Shown here one piece after another: positions 32,497 to 40,563 of a stretch of 42,469 nucleotides of DNA. Every line of letters starts with the position of its first letter. Position 1 is the first letter of the stretch. The translations under genes and the position numbers were made by a program. The notes under the pieces were generated by a model. That model saw only the letters and a list, made by a program, of their open reading frames with translations, did no database searches and had not been told where the DNA came from. The stretch is taken from assembly GCA_017547685.1 (NCBI GenBank), contig JAFYPD010000034.1:1-42469 (forward strand), read 5' to 3'. The DNA is from Peptococcaceae bacterium. GTDB lineage: Bacteria; Bacillota; Peptococcia; Peptococcales; Peptococcaceae.

Positions 32497-33327
32497 ATGA
32501 AACTGAAAAAAGTTGTATCTATCGCTTTAGTGGCAGCTCTGTCCGCTGGTTTACTGGCAGGCTGCGGCGGCGGCAGCAGCGATGCTGACGCAGAAGCAAA
32601 AGTAATCACCGTGGCAGCTTCTCCATCTCCACATGCTGAAATTCTGGCAGTGGCCGGCGAAGTTCTGGCTGCAGAAGGCTATGAACTGCAGGTAACCGAA
32701 TTCACTGACTATGTACAGCCAAATATGGTTGTTGAAAACGATGAATTCGATGCAAACTACTTCCAGCATCAGCCTTACCTGACCGATTTCAACGCTGAAA
32801 ACGGCACCCACCTGGTATCCGTTGCTGCCATCCACTACGAACCATTCGGCATCTACTCCAGCAAACATGCATCTCTGGATGAAATCGCAGAAGGTGCAAT
32901 CATCACCGTACCAAACGATACCACCAACGAAGCACGTGCATTACAGCTGCTGCAGGCACAGGGCATCATCACATTAGCAGAAGGTGCCGGCCTGAATGCT
33001 ACCAAACAGGATATCGTTGAAAACCCATACAATGTAGATATCCAGGAAATCGAAGCTGCTGCTCTGCCTCCAACACTGGACAGCGCTGACTTCGCAGTAA
33101 TCAACGGGAACTATGCAATTCCAGCCGGCCTGAACGTGGCAAAAGACGCTCTGGCTTGTGAAGATGCTGCTTCCGAAGCAGCGCAGACTTTTGCTAACAT
33201 TCTGGTTGTAAAAGAAGGCAACGAAGAATCTGAAGAAGTTCAGGCATTAGTAAAAGCTCTGACCAGCGATGAAGTAAAAGCATTCATCGAAGAAAACTAT
33301 GAAGGCGCTGTTGTGCCGATTTTCTAA
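32497..33327 (+). CDS. metQ: Methionine ABC transporter substrate-binding lipoprotein
   Basis: 276 residues. Lipoprotein signal (MKLKKVVSIALVAALSAGLL, then AGC with Cys at 23) and an NlpA/MetQ domain: ITVAASPSPHAEIL, VTEFTDYVQPNMVVENDEFD, ANYFQHQPYLTDFN, PNDTTNEARALQLLQ and SADFAVINGNYAI. Binds L- or D-methionine in the periplasm and delivers it to MetNI. GAGGGGAG precedes the ATG. A strong terminator follows. Confidence 0.96.
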   Translation: MKLKKVVSIALVAALSAGLLAGCGGGSSDADAEAKVITVAASPSPHAEILAVAGEVLAAEGYELQVTEFTDYVQPNMVVENDEFDANYFQHQPYLTDFNAENGTHLVSVAAIHYEPFGIYSSKHASLDEIAEGAIITVPNDTTNEARALQLLQAQGIITLAEGAGLNATKQDIVENPYNVDIQEIEAAALPPTLDSADFAVINGNYAIPAGLNVAKDALACEDAASEAAQTFANILVVKEGNEESEEVQALVKALTSDEVKAFIEENYEGAVVPIF

Positions 33328-33363
33328 TCTGTAATAAAAAGCAGAATCCGTCATTACAATAAA

Positions 33364-33430
33364 AGAGAGGCCGGGACAAAACAGACTGTTTCTGAATTTC
33401 AGTAAAGCTTTGTCCCGCCTCTCTTTTTAT
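33364..33430 (+). terminator. Rho-independent terminator of metNIQ
   Basis: Long stem: AGAGAGG (33364-33370) and GGGACAAA (33373-33380) pair with TTTGTCCC (33409-33416) and CCTCTCT (33418-33424), then TTTTTATTT. Its loop side contains AGACTGTTTCTGAAT (33383-33397), which also occurs exactly in the hairpin at 2981-3079. Confidence 0.88.
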
Positions 33431-33476
33431 TTCATTAAACTAAAAGTTATATTTTTTTTGGTTTTCTGAAAATTTA

Positions 33477-33506
33477 TTGTAAAATGTTACCTGTTTCATG
33501 TATAAT
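33477..33506 (+). promoter_or_regulatory. Promoter of the diguanylate cyclase
   Basis: TTGTAA (33477-33482), 18 bp, TATAAT (33501-33506), about 40 bp upstream of the chosen start. Confidence 0.6.
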
Positions 33507-33548
33507 AATGAAAAGGCTGATTCCTGCAGGAAGGAGTGTGATACTGAT

Positions 33549-34664
33549 ATGAAAAAGATTTCCCGGTTTATACAGAACGAACTGCAGCAAAAACAGCTGT
33601 ATTTTCAGGATGCTGCCCAGGAAATTGCGGACAGTAATCTTCGCCTGCTGAAAACAATCAGCGTTGTCACCGCAGTGCTTCTGATCTGTCTGATGCTGAT
33701 TACACCGCTGGTGATTCCCGGCTGGCTTCCATCCTTACAGCATCTTTTGTTTCTGCCTGCTGCATTCCTGCTGATTTGTCTGATTTTCTTCTGCGAGAAA
33801 AAAAGCTGGAACAAACCCGGGCAGGTTATCGGGCTCTGCCTCCTGTTTGAAACTGTTCTGTTTCTCTTCCTGATTGCCATTGATGTGCTGCAGGCACCGG
33901 ATATCCCAGCCTCGTTCATGCCAATGCTGTGTGTATCGATGCCGACCCTGCTGATTCTGCCGTTTCATTTACATTATGGTATGATTCTCTTTTTTGAAGC
34001 AATCTATATCGCTGCGACAATCCAGTACAAAACACCGTTCATTGCGCAGTATGATATTTTCAATTCCATTGTCGGTATTGCCTTTTCTTTTTCCCTGGCT
34101 CTGATTACCATGCATTTGCGCATTCAGGATCATAAAACCCGTACCCGCTATCAGCAGCTCAGCCAGCAGGATGCCCTGTCCGGCCTTTTAAACAAAACCG
34201 CCTGTCAGGAAGCTGCCGCCCGGTATCTGCTGCACACCGCACCGGATACCACATGCGCTTTGCTGATTCTGGATTTAGACAATTTCAAACGCATCAACGA
34301 TGAACTGGGGCATTATACCGGCGATGCCATCCTGCAAAGTATCGGCACCACACTGGCCGCTACCTTCCGCTCCACCGATATTGTGGGCCGGTTCGGCGGC
34401 GATGAATTTCTGATTCTCGTAAAAGATACCGCAGACTACGCAACACTGGAGCAGAAATGCAGCCTGATTCACCAGAAGCTGCAGAATGCCCTGGAAACGG
34501 ATTGTTCCATCCCGGCCACATGCAGTATCGGCGGTGTGCTGGTAAACGGCCAGAATGCCGATTTTGACAGTCTGTTCAAACAGGCTGACCAGGCATTGTA
34601 CCAGGCAAAAGCTGCCGGAAAAAACAATTCCATACTGCACGATTACCAGCAGAACAGACCATAA
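33549..34664 (+). CDS. Membrane-bound diguanylate cyclase (GGDEF)
   Basis: 371 residues from the ATG at 33549, after AAGGAG; the longer frame starts inside the promoter -10 region. About six membrane helices (residues 35-190: SVVTAVLLICLMLITPLVI, LLFLPAAFLLICLIFF, GLCLLFETVLFLFLIAI and others) form a sensor of unknown type, followed by a GGDEF domain: DALSGLLNKTA, LDLDNFKRINDELGHYTGD and the active site GGDEF (283-287). An RxxD inhibitory site (RSTD, 274-277) sits five residues before it, so product inhibition is expected. Makes c-di-GMP from two GTP. Confidence 0.94.
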   Translation: MKKISRFIQNELQQKQLYFQDAAQEIADSNLRLLKTISVVTAVLLICLMLITPLVIPGWLPSLQHLLFLPAAFLLICLIFFCEKKSWNKPGQVIGLCLLFETVLFLFLIAIDVLQAPDIPASFMPMLCVSMPTLLILPFHLHYGMILFFEAIYIAATIQYKTPFIAQYDIFNSIVGIAFSFSLALITMHLRIQDHKTRTRYQQLSQQDALSGLLNKTACQEAAARYLLHTAPDTTCALLILDLDNFKRINDELGHYTGDAILQSIGTTLAATFRSTDIVGRFGGDEFLILVKDTADYATLEQKCSLIHQKLQNALETDCSIPATCSIGGVLVNGQNADFDSLFKQADQALYQAKAAGKNNSILHDYQQNRP

Positions 34665-34710
34665 AACCTCCTGCCCGCAATTCCAGGGACAGGAGGTTCT
34701 GTTGTCTTTT
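34661..34710. terminator. Terminator shared by the cyclase and amidohydrolase genes
   Basis: AACCTCCTGCCC (34665-34676) with GGGACAGGAGGTT (34686-34698), one-base bulge; T-rich on both sides (TCTGTTGTCTTTT plus, TTTTATGG minus), between convergent genes. Confidence 0.75.
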
Positions 34711-34711
34711 C

Positions 34712-36361
34712 TTATTCTGCTGTGTAAATAGTCTCCCCGTCTTTGATGGTTTCCAGCACTTTAATATCACGGATTGCCATCTTATCCACCTTCAGCGGAT
34801 TATCCGACAGAATCACCAGATCCGCCCGTTTGCCTGCTTTGATAGAGCCTTTGCTGTCTTCTTCAAAATAAGCGTAAGCCGAATTGATCGTAATCCCTTT
34901 CAGGGCATCATATACACTTACACGCTGTTCCGGCCCGATTTCGTTTCCGCCGCGAGTAATACGGTTTACCGCTGCCCATACACTGTGCAGCAGAACTGGA
35001 CGGGTAATCGGGGTATCGGTATGGAAGTTATAAACCAGCCCTCTGTCCAGTGCAGATTTTACCGGACTGACTCTGCGGCCTCTGCGGTCGCCGAAGTTTT
35101 TCAGATGTACGTCGCCCCAGTACCAGGTGTGTCCCACAAAAATCGATGGAATCATTTTGAGTGCCGCCATGCGGTCCAGCTGGTCATCACCGACTGTCTG
35201 GCAGTGAATCATAACAGGACGCAGGTTTTCTTTGTTTGGATTATCCGATGCAGCATATTCTGCCTCATAAACATCCAGCAGCTGCTGAGAAGCAGCATCA
35301 CCATTACAGTGTGTCAGTAACTGCTGGTTATCTGCCAGTGCTTTTTTAATGCATGCGTGTACCTGTTCATCATTCAGCCATGGATAACCGCAGTAATCGC
35401 CGGAATTTTCATACGGTTCCCGCATCCATGCCGTTTTTCCCTGCGGAGAACCATCCAGTAAAATCTTATAGCCGCCGATTTTTACGTGATCTATATAGTT
35501 GCCCACAATGTCAGCGTTCTCGGCCATAACAATATCAGCACCTTCCGGCGTCATCTGCGGCAGCGGGCTTGGATAAGTCACAATATCAAGTTTCAGGCGG
35601 CCAGCTTTCCCTGCGCGGCGCATCATTTTTAAACCGGCACCGGAAGTACCGCCATCCTGAACCGTTGTTACACCATAAGAAGCGTAAAAGTCCTGGATTC
35701 TCACAAGCAGTTCTTCCTGTTCTTCTTCTGTGGATCCGTCAACATTCATCAGATCCGCATCTTTTTTGCCCATGCTGGCAATGGCCATCAGTGCTGTTTC
35801 TTCCAGATAACCGGTTGGTTCCTTCGTGCCCGGGTAACGGTCAATCAGACCGCCGGGAATTTCTTCCGTGTTTTCATCAACACCCGCCATCTGCAATACC
35901 AGTGAGTTCACCGAACCCATATGCCCAGATGCATGGTTAATGACAATCGGATGCACGGTCGATACACGATCCAGTACTTTTTTATCCGGATGCGTCCCTT
36001 CTGCCAGATAGTTATGATCATACAGACAGCCAAATACCAGTTTTCCAGCCGGGATATTATTATCTGCAATATATTTTTTCAGAATCGCCACAATGTCATC
36101 AAAGCATTTTGCATCTTCCAGATTTGCTTTTGTCAGATACTGCGGCCCTGCCATGGTAATATGACCATGCCCATCAATAAACGACGGCATCAGTGTTTTG
36201 CCCTGCAGGTCACGCAGCCGACAGTCAGCGCTTTTCAGCGCCGCCACTTCATCATAAGTACCCGCTGCTTTGATTACCCCGTCAGCAACCAGCACTGCTT
36301 CCGCAAAATCTCCTTCCCCTTCCATTGTGATAATATCGCCGTTAAAATATAAAGTTTCCAT
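34712..36361 (-). CDS. YtcJ-like amidohydrolase
   Basis: 549 residues from the ATG at 36361, with AAGGAGAGGAAA upstream. Amidohydrolase family 3: N-terminal beta-sandwich (METLYFNGDIITMEGEGDF, GVIKAAGTYDEV), metal motif DLQGKTLMPSFIDGHGHI, NHASGHMGSVNS, VKIGGYKILLDGSPQGKTAW, LLTHCNGDAASQQLLD, VMIHCQT, NFHTDTPITRPVLLHSVWAAV and C-terminal GSIKAGKRADLVILSDNPL. Family members hydrolyse amides or related C-N bonds; the substrate here is unknown. No signal peptide. A deleted paralogue remains at 9198-9590. Confidence 0.92.
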   Translation of the reverse strand: METLYFNGDIITMEGEGDFAEAVLVADGVIKAAGTYDEVAALKSADCRLRDLQGKTLMPSFIDGHGHITMAGPQYLTKANLEDAKCFDDIVAILKKYIADNNIPAGKLVFGCLYDHNYLAEGTHPDKKVLDRVSTVHPIVINHASGHMGSVNSLVLQMAGVDENTEEIPGGLIDRYPGTKEPTGYLEETALMAIASMGKKDADLMNVDGSTEEEQEELLVRIQDFYASYGVTTVQDGGTSGAGLKMMRRAGKAGRLKLDIVTYPSPLPQMTPEGADIVMAENADIVGNYIDHVKIGGYKILLDGSPQGKTAWMREPYENSGDYCGYPWLNDEQVHACIKKALADNQQLLTHCNGDAASQQLLDVYEAEYAASDNPNKENLRPVMIHCQTVGDDQLDRMAALKMIPSIFVGHTWYWGDVHLKNFGDRRGRRVSPVKSALDRGLVYNFHTDTPITRPVLLHSVWAAVNRITRGGNEIGPEQRVSVYDALKGITINSAYAYFEEDSKGSIKAGKRADLVILSDNPLKVDKMAIRDIKVLETIKDGETIYTAE

Positions 36362-36601
36362 CGTTGCGTTTCCTCTCCTTTGGTAAATTATTTTTATACG
36401 TTTCATCTTTCCGATGTATTCATTATAGCATTGTGAATTGATAAGGAAAAATATATCTTTCTCAATATTGTTGTGCAATTATATTTATAAATCCTTATAC
36501 AGGCGATAACATCATTCTCTTTTCTGACAGCGTTCTATCATATTTATGCAATATACTGGAACATTCTTATTATAATCTGTGTGATTTTTCTAAATATTCA
36601 C

Positions 36602-36630
36602 TGGACTTTTCCAGCAAAAACAAGTATACT
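36602..36630 (+). promoter_or_regulatory. Promoter of the 36726 gene
   Basis: TGGACT (36602-36607), 17 bp, TATACT (36625-36630), about 95 bp before the start codon, in the 364-bp AT-rich gap 36362-36725. No further structure was recognised in that gap apart from the divergent amidohydrolase upstream region. Confidence 0.55.
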
Positions 36631-36725
36631 ATGAATGTAACTTTTTTGTTACTTTTAAAATTTAATTTTTTATATAACCCGCCCAAAATATTATTACTAC
36701 ATCAGAAAGGAGGAGGGTTTTCTTT

Positions 36726-38150
36726 ATGCGTTCCTGTCAACGGAACACGTTATTTGCTGTTGTTCTGCTGATTCTGTTCTGTTTTTCCTGTCCGGTTCTT
36801 GCAGCTAACGATACGCTGCAGGTTCATGTGAACGGTAAAGCCACGTCCATCGAAGCAAAGGCAACAAACAATCTGGTCTTTTTGCCGGCGCGTGATATGA
36901 CCGATCTATTCGATGCCAAATTAGCCTACGATACCACGAAAAAAGAACTGACCGTCAGCTCCGGTAAAACAACAGCTGTTCTCAGCATTGGCTCCAGCAA
37001 TATCAGCGTAAACGGTAAAAAGGTTTCTCTGGATGCGGCTCCAATGATTGTGGACAACACAACCTATATTCCGGTGAAAGCAGTGTCGGCCATCTGGGGT
37101 GCCAGCTACGGCAGCAACGAACAGGCGCTGTATATTCAAAAAGACGGCAGTGCAGTTCAGGTACCGGAAATAGAAAAAGTATTTGCAAAACGACAGGCTG
37201 TAACCATTGACGGTAAAAGCACACCGGTCAGTTATGTGATTGTTCCGAAATCCTCTAATCTGAGAGCTGATGTTGTGCTGGCGCAGAATGCAATCGGACA
37301 TACAGAATCACTCAAAAGTCTGGCGCAGCGCACTTCTGCCAAAGCAGCCATAAACGGAAGCTATTTCCAGAGTTACGACAGTTCCAAATCGCAGGATCCA
37401 TACGGGATTCTGATTAAAAACGGCAAGCTGATACATGCAGAAGGTACCGGAAGCGCTATCGGTTTCACCAGTGACGGCAGTGTCAGACTGGATATCGTAC
37501 GTTCCGCAGTCACTGCTGCTGTGGGCGGCACAAATTATACCGTTACACTGGTAAACCACACACCAGCAGCAAACAGCAGCACCGTTGCACTGTATACCAG
37601 TGCCTACGGAAAAACAACCGGTTATGCAGCCGGCACCTCCGTCATTGTTCAGAACGGCGAAGTGGTATCGGTACACAGCAAAACAGCGGTTGATATTCCA
37701 GGCAACGGATATGTATTACTGTTTACAGGCAATAAAGCTGCAGCGGCCAATGCACTGAAACAGGGAACCAAAGTTGCTTACAATGTCAGTTACACCAGCC
37801 AGGCTGGCACAAAACTGGACTGGTCTGATGTGAAAACAGCAGTAGGTGCAGGCCCGCTGCTTCTGAAAGACGGCAGCAATGTGATTAACCCTGCAAAAGA
37901 AGGCTTTACCGATTCCGCCGGATTTGATTTAGCCGTTGCGCGCAGTGCAGTAGGAATTACCAAAGGCGGTGACATCCTGCTGGTAGCCGGTGTAAAATGC
38001 ACCTTAAATCAGTTAGCGGATGTGATGGCGCAGCTGGGTTCTGTTCATGCCATCTGTATGGACAGCGGTTCGTCCTCCGGTTTATATGTACCGGGACATT
38101 CCCTGCCGGCTCCAGGCAAAGAAATCAGCAACGCTCTGGTATTCAAGTAA
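36726..38150 (+). CDS. Secreted phosphodiester glycosidase-like (NAGPA) protein with copper amine oxidase-like N-domain
   Basis: 474 residues. Signal peptide (about 1-26: LFAVVLLILFCFSCPVLA). Residues 27-140 carry the stalk-type copper amine oxidase N-terminal repeat (VHVNGKATSIEAKATNNLVF, LPARDMTDLFDAKLAYD, YIPVKAVSAIWGAS). The C-terminal half is a phosphodiester glycosidase (NAGPA) domain: AAINGSYFQSYDSSKSQDPYG, GPLLLKDGSNV, FDLAVARSAVGITKGGDILL and AICMDSGSSSGLYVPG. These act on cell-envelope or exopolysaccharide phosphodiesters. AGGAGG precedes the ATG by 11 nt. Monocistronic with its own terminator. Confidence 0.9.
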   Translation: MRSCQRNTLFAVVLLILFCFSCPVLAANDTLQVHVNGKATSIEAKATNNLVFLPARDMTDLFDAKLAYDTTKKELTVSSGKTTAVLSIGSSNISVNGKKVSLDAAPMIVDNTTYIPVKAVSAIWGASYGSNEQALYIQKDGSAVQVPEIEKVFAKRQAVTIDGKSTPVSYVIVPKSSNLRADVVLAQNAIGHTESLKSLAQRTSAKAAINGSYFQSYDSSKSQDPYGILIKNGKLIHAEGTGSAIGFTSDGSVRLDIVRSAVTAAVGGTNYTVTLVNHTPAANSSTVALYTSAYGKTTGYAAGTSVIVQNGEVVSVHSKTAVDIPGNGYVLLFTGNKAAAANALKQGTKVAYNVSYTSQAGTKLDWSDVKTAVGAGPLLLKDGSNVINPAKEGFTDSAGFDLAVARSAVGITKGGDILLVAGVKCTLNQLADVMAQLGSVHAICMDSGSSSGLYVPGHSLPAPGKEISNALVFK

Positions 38151-38169
38151 AAACCAACAGGATTTTTCA

Positions 38170-38200
38170 GAGTCACCCGGCAATCGGGTGGCTCTTTTTT
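38170..38200 (+). terminator. Rho-independent terminator of the NAGPA gene
   Basis: Perfect 10-bp stem GAGTCACCCG (38170-38179) with CGGGTGGCTC (38185-38194), loop GCAAT, T6 tract. Confidence 0.92.
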
Positions 38201-38225
38201 ATCTGAATGATACCCTGTTATACCT

Positions 38226-38254
38226 TTGACGCAAAACAGTTTAAGTGGGATAAT
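38226..38254 (+). promoter_or_regulatory. Promoter of the AAA ATPase gene
   Basis: TTGACG (38226-38231), 17 bp, GATAAT (38249-38254), about 30 bp before the start codon. Confidence 0.7.
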
Positions 38255-38283
38255 TGGGTATAATACCGATTAGAGGTGTTCTC

Positions 38284-40098
38284 ATGAACCAGTCTGAACT
38301 GATACAGCGTATTGATGAAATTGAACGGGAAATTGCACTTCTGCCGCCTGGCAGTATTGCACTAAAAAAAATAAAAGGAAAAGAATATTACTATCATCGT
38401 ATCATTCATAATAAAAAACGTACTGAGAACTACATTCCCTTTGACCAGATGGATGAACTCCGTACACAAATCGAAAGGCGAAAAACACTGGAAGCAGAAT
38501 TGAAGCAGTTGAAACGTTCTATTCCTGTTACGAAACCTTTGCCAGCAAAAAAAACAGACCACATATTCTCAGCCTACGTCCGGGTCGGTGAACAGCTCAA
38601 AAACTTTGCAGCTCCTGTAAAACAATATCAGAAACGCGAATGCTATTCCGTACTGTATGACTTTGTTTTCGGTGAACATCAGGATAAAGTGTTTATTCTT
38701 TACGGTCTGCGCCGAACCGGAAAAACTACTTTAATCCGGCAGATTCTCCTGGATATGGCGCCGGAGGAGTTACAGAAAGCAGCGTTTATTCAAATAAAAG
38801 CAGCAGATACATTATCAGAAATTAATTCCGACCTGAAATATCTGGAACAGCAGGGATATCAGTATATCTTCATTGACGAGGTTACCCTGATGGAAGACTT
38901 TATTGAAGGAGCAGCCCTTTTCTCTGATATATATGCCAGCAGCGGTATGAAAATTGTTCTTTCAGGAACAGATTCACTCGGCTTTATCTTCACCGAATAT
39001 GAGCAGCTTTATGACCGTTGTAACCTGCTGCACACCACATTTATTCCTTACAGGGAATTCGAATCAGTACTGCATATCAAAGGAATCGATGAATATATCC
39101 GTTACGGCGGTACTATGAGTATGGGCGGTATTTACTATAACGAAAAATCTTCATTCGCAGACAAAAAAAGCGCTGACGAATATATCGACAGCGCAATTGC
39201 GCGTAATATCCAGCACTCTTTGCGATATTATCAGGATGGCGGCCATTTCCGTCATCTCTATCATCTGTATGAACAAAATGAATTGACCAGCGTTATCAAC
39301 CGTGTTGTGGAAGATATGAATCATCGCTTCACAAAAGAAGTACTTACTAGAACATTCCATTCCAGCGACCTGACTATATCCGCAAGAAATCTTCTGCATG
39401 ACCGCACCAGCCCTGTTGATTTAAAGCAGAACATTGATGCAGATTCCGTTAATCAGCTTCTCCGAACAATGCTGGATATTCTCAACAAAGAAGAACCGTG
39501 CATTGAGATTGAACAAGTACATGCATCTGAAATTAAGGAATATCTGTTGTTACTTGACTTGATTATAGAAATTGATTTACTGCACCTTCCAAATCTCAGC
39601 CAGCGTGATAAAATTACCGTCATCAGCCAGCCCGGTATGCGTTACGCCCAGGCAGAAGCCCTTATAAAAAGTCTGCTTCTGGATGAAAAGTTCAACGGAC
39701 TCTCCGCGATTGAACGCAAGCAGATTATTGACCGTGTTCTCAGCGAAATCAAAGGCCGGATGATGGAAGATATTGTATTGCTGGAAACCAGATTTGCCAA
39801 CCCGCGCAAGGAAATTTTCAAACTTCAGTTTGCTGTTGGTGAGTTTGATATGGTCATCCACGACCCGGAAGCTCTCACCTGTGAGATTTACGAAATAAAA
39901 TACAATAAGAAGATTATTCCAAACCAGTACCGGCATCTTATCAATCAAGAAAAATGTGCAGAAACCGAACGTCAATTTGGTACAATTACTGGAAAATATG
40001 TTATTTACCGAGGCGAAACAACAGATACAGGGGAAATTCATTATCTCAATGTGGAAGAATATCTTAAAGCACTCAAACCTGATAAAAAAGAACTATAA
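38284..40098 (+). CDS. AAA_14/DUF4143-like ATPase with PD-(D/E)XK-like C-terminus
   Basis: 604 residues from the ATG at 38284 (AGAGGTG upstream; an in-frame upstream start lies in the promoter). Residues 1-85 form a helical/coiled segment with LPPGSIALKKIKGKEYYYHR, resembling the small domain of DUF6788-type proteins. The ATPase follows: Walker A YGLRRTGKTTLIRQ (140-153), Walker B YIFIDEVTLMED (194-205), sensor VLSGTDSLGF (225-234), FIPYREFESVL and EYIRYGG, as in AAA_14/DUF4143 proteins. Near the end DMVIHDPEALTCEIYEIKYN gives Asp522 and Glu537-x-Lys539, a nuclease-like PD-(D/E)XK pattern. Such stand-alone ATPases are widespread, mobile and mostly uncharacterised; a defence or DNA-transaction role is inferred. 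Confidence 0.82.
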   Translation: MNQSELIQRIDEIEREIALLPPGSIALKKIKGKEYYYHRIIHNKKRTENYIPFDQMDELRTQIERRKTLEAELKQLKRSIPVTKPLPAKKTDHIFSAYVRVGEQLKNFAAPVKQYQKRECYSVLYDFVFGEHQDKVFILYGLRRTGKTTLIRQILLDMAPEELQKAAFIQIKAADTLSEINSDLKYLEQQGYQYIFIDEVTLMEDFIEGAALFSDIYASSGMKIVLSGTDSLGFIFTEYEQLYDRCNLLHTTFIPYREFESVLHIKGIDEYIRYGGTMSMGGIYYNEKSSFADKKSADEYIDSAIARNIQHSLRYYQDGGHFRHLYHLYEQNELTSVINRVVEDMNHRFTKEVLTRTFHSSDLTISARNLLHDRTSPVDLKQNIDADSVNQLLRTMLDILNKEEPCIEIEQVHASEIKEYLLLLDLIIEIDLLHLPNLSQRDKITVISQPGMRYAQAEALIKSLLLDEKFNGLSAIERKQIIDRVLSEIKGRMMEDIVLLETRFANPRKEIFKLQFAVGEFDMVIHDPEALTCEIYEIKYNKKIIPNQYRHLINQEKCAETERQFGTITGKYVIYRGETTDTGEIHYLNVEEYLKALKPDKKEL

Positions 40099-40107
40099 AC
40101 CATAATG

Positions 40108-40152
40108 AAAAAAGGAGCCGTTGTCACAATGATGTCACAGCGGCTCCTTTTA
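40108..40152. terminator. Bidirectional terminator between the ATPase and ACT-like genes
   Basis: AAAGGAGCCG (40111-40120) with CGGCTCCTTT (40141-40150), enclosing GTCAC/GTCAC-type repeats; A- and T-tracts on the two sides serve the convergent genes. Confidence 0.85.
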
Positions 40153-40164
40153 CATTATCTTTCC

Positions 40165-40416
40165 TTACTCCAGTTCCATCGACTGTACTTTTACCAGATC
40201 CAGTGCAGCCAGATCATTCTGCAGCGCCTGAATTTTTTCATCAGCCCCGATTACCTGCAGCAAAATGCGGCCGTTTTCTTTTTTCTCCTCCGAATGCAGA
40301 TTGTGCATTCCCAGACGGAAATGAATCAATTCCCCATACTTTGTCAGCGTTTCCTGCAGCGCAGCAGCAGATGTGCTCCGTTTGTCAACACTGATTGCCA
40401 TAATTACCTCTTTCAT
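40165..40416 (-). CDS. Small ACT-like (TM1266-type) protein
   Basis: 83 residues with AGGAGG before the ATG. The pattern MAISVDKRSTSAAALQETL, KYGELIHFRLGMHNL, GRILLQVIGADEKIQALQND and LDLVKVQSMEL fits the beta-alpha-beta-beta-alpha-beta fold of TM1266-like proteins (annotated 'iron-only hydrogenase system regulator'), related to ACT and NikR C-domains. No DNA-binding part is present. It lies downstream of glnN on the same strand, so a nitrogen or amino-acid link is possible but unproven. The gap 40417-40563 shows only AT-rich upstream sequence. Confidence 0.7.
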   Translation of the reverse strand: MKEVIMAISVDKRSTSAAALQETLTKYGELIHFRLGMHNLHSEEKKENGRILLQVIGADEKIQALQNDLAALDLVKVQSMELE

Positions 40417-40563
40417 TGGAATAACCTCCTGTCAGAATACAGTTCAAGCCATGTACAATTTTAAACATATTAATATATACCCGTAAATCCTGATATTGAA
40501 ACACAAACTCAGGAAAAAGTTTTGAGGTCTTTCCCGTGCTCTATGGAAAATGAACGTGCCTTA

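Noticed and set aside
34712-36478. Extended N-terminus of the amidohydrolase from 36478
   Set aside because: The additional 39 residues are not conserved in character and the ribosome-binding site is at the internal ATG 36361.
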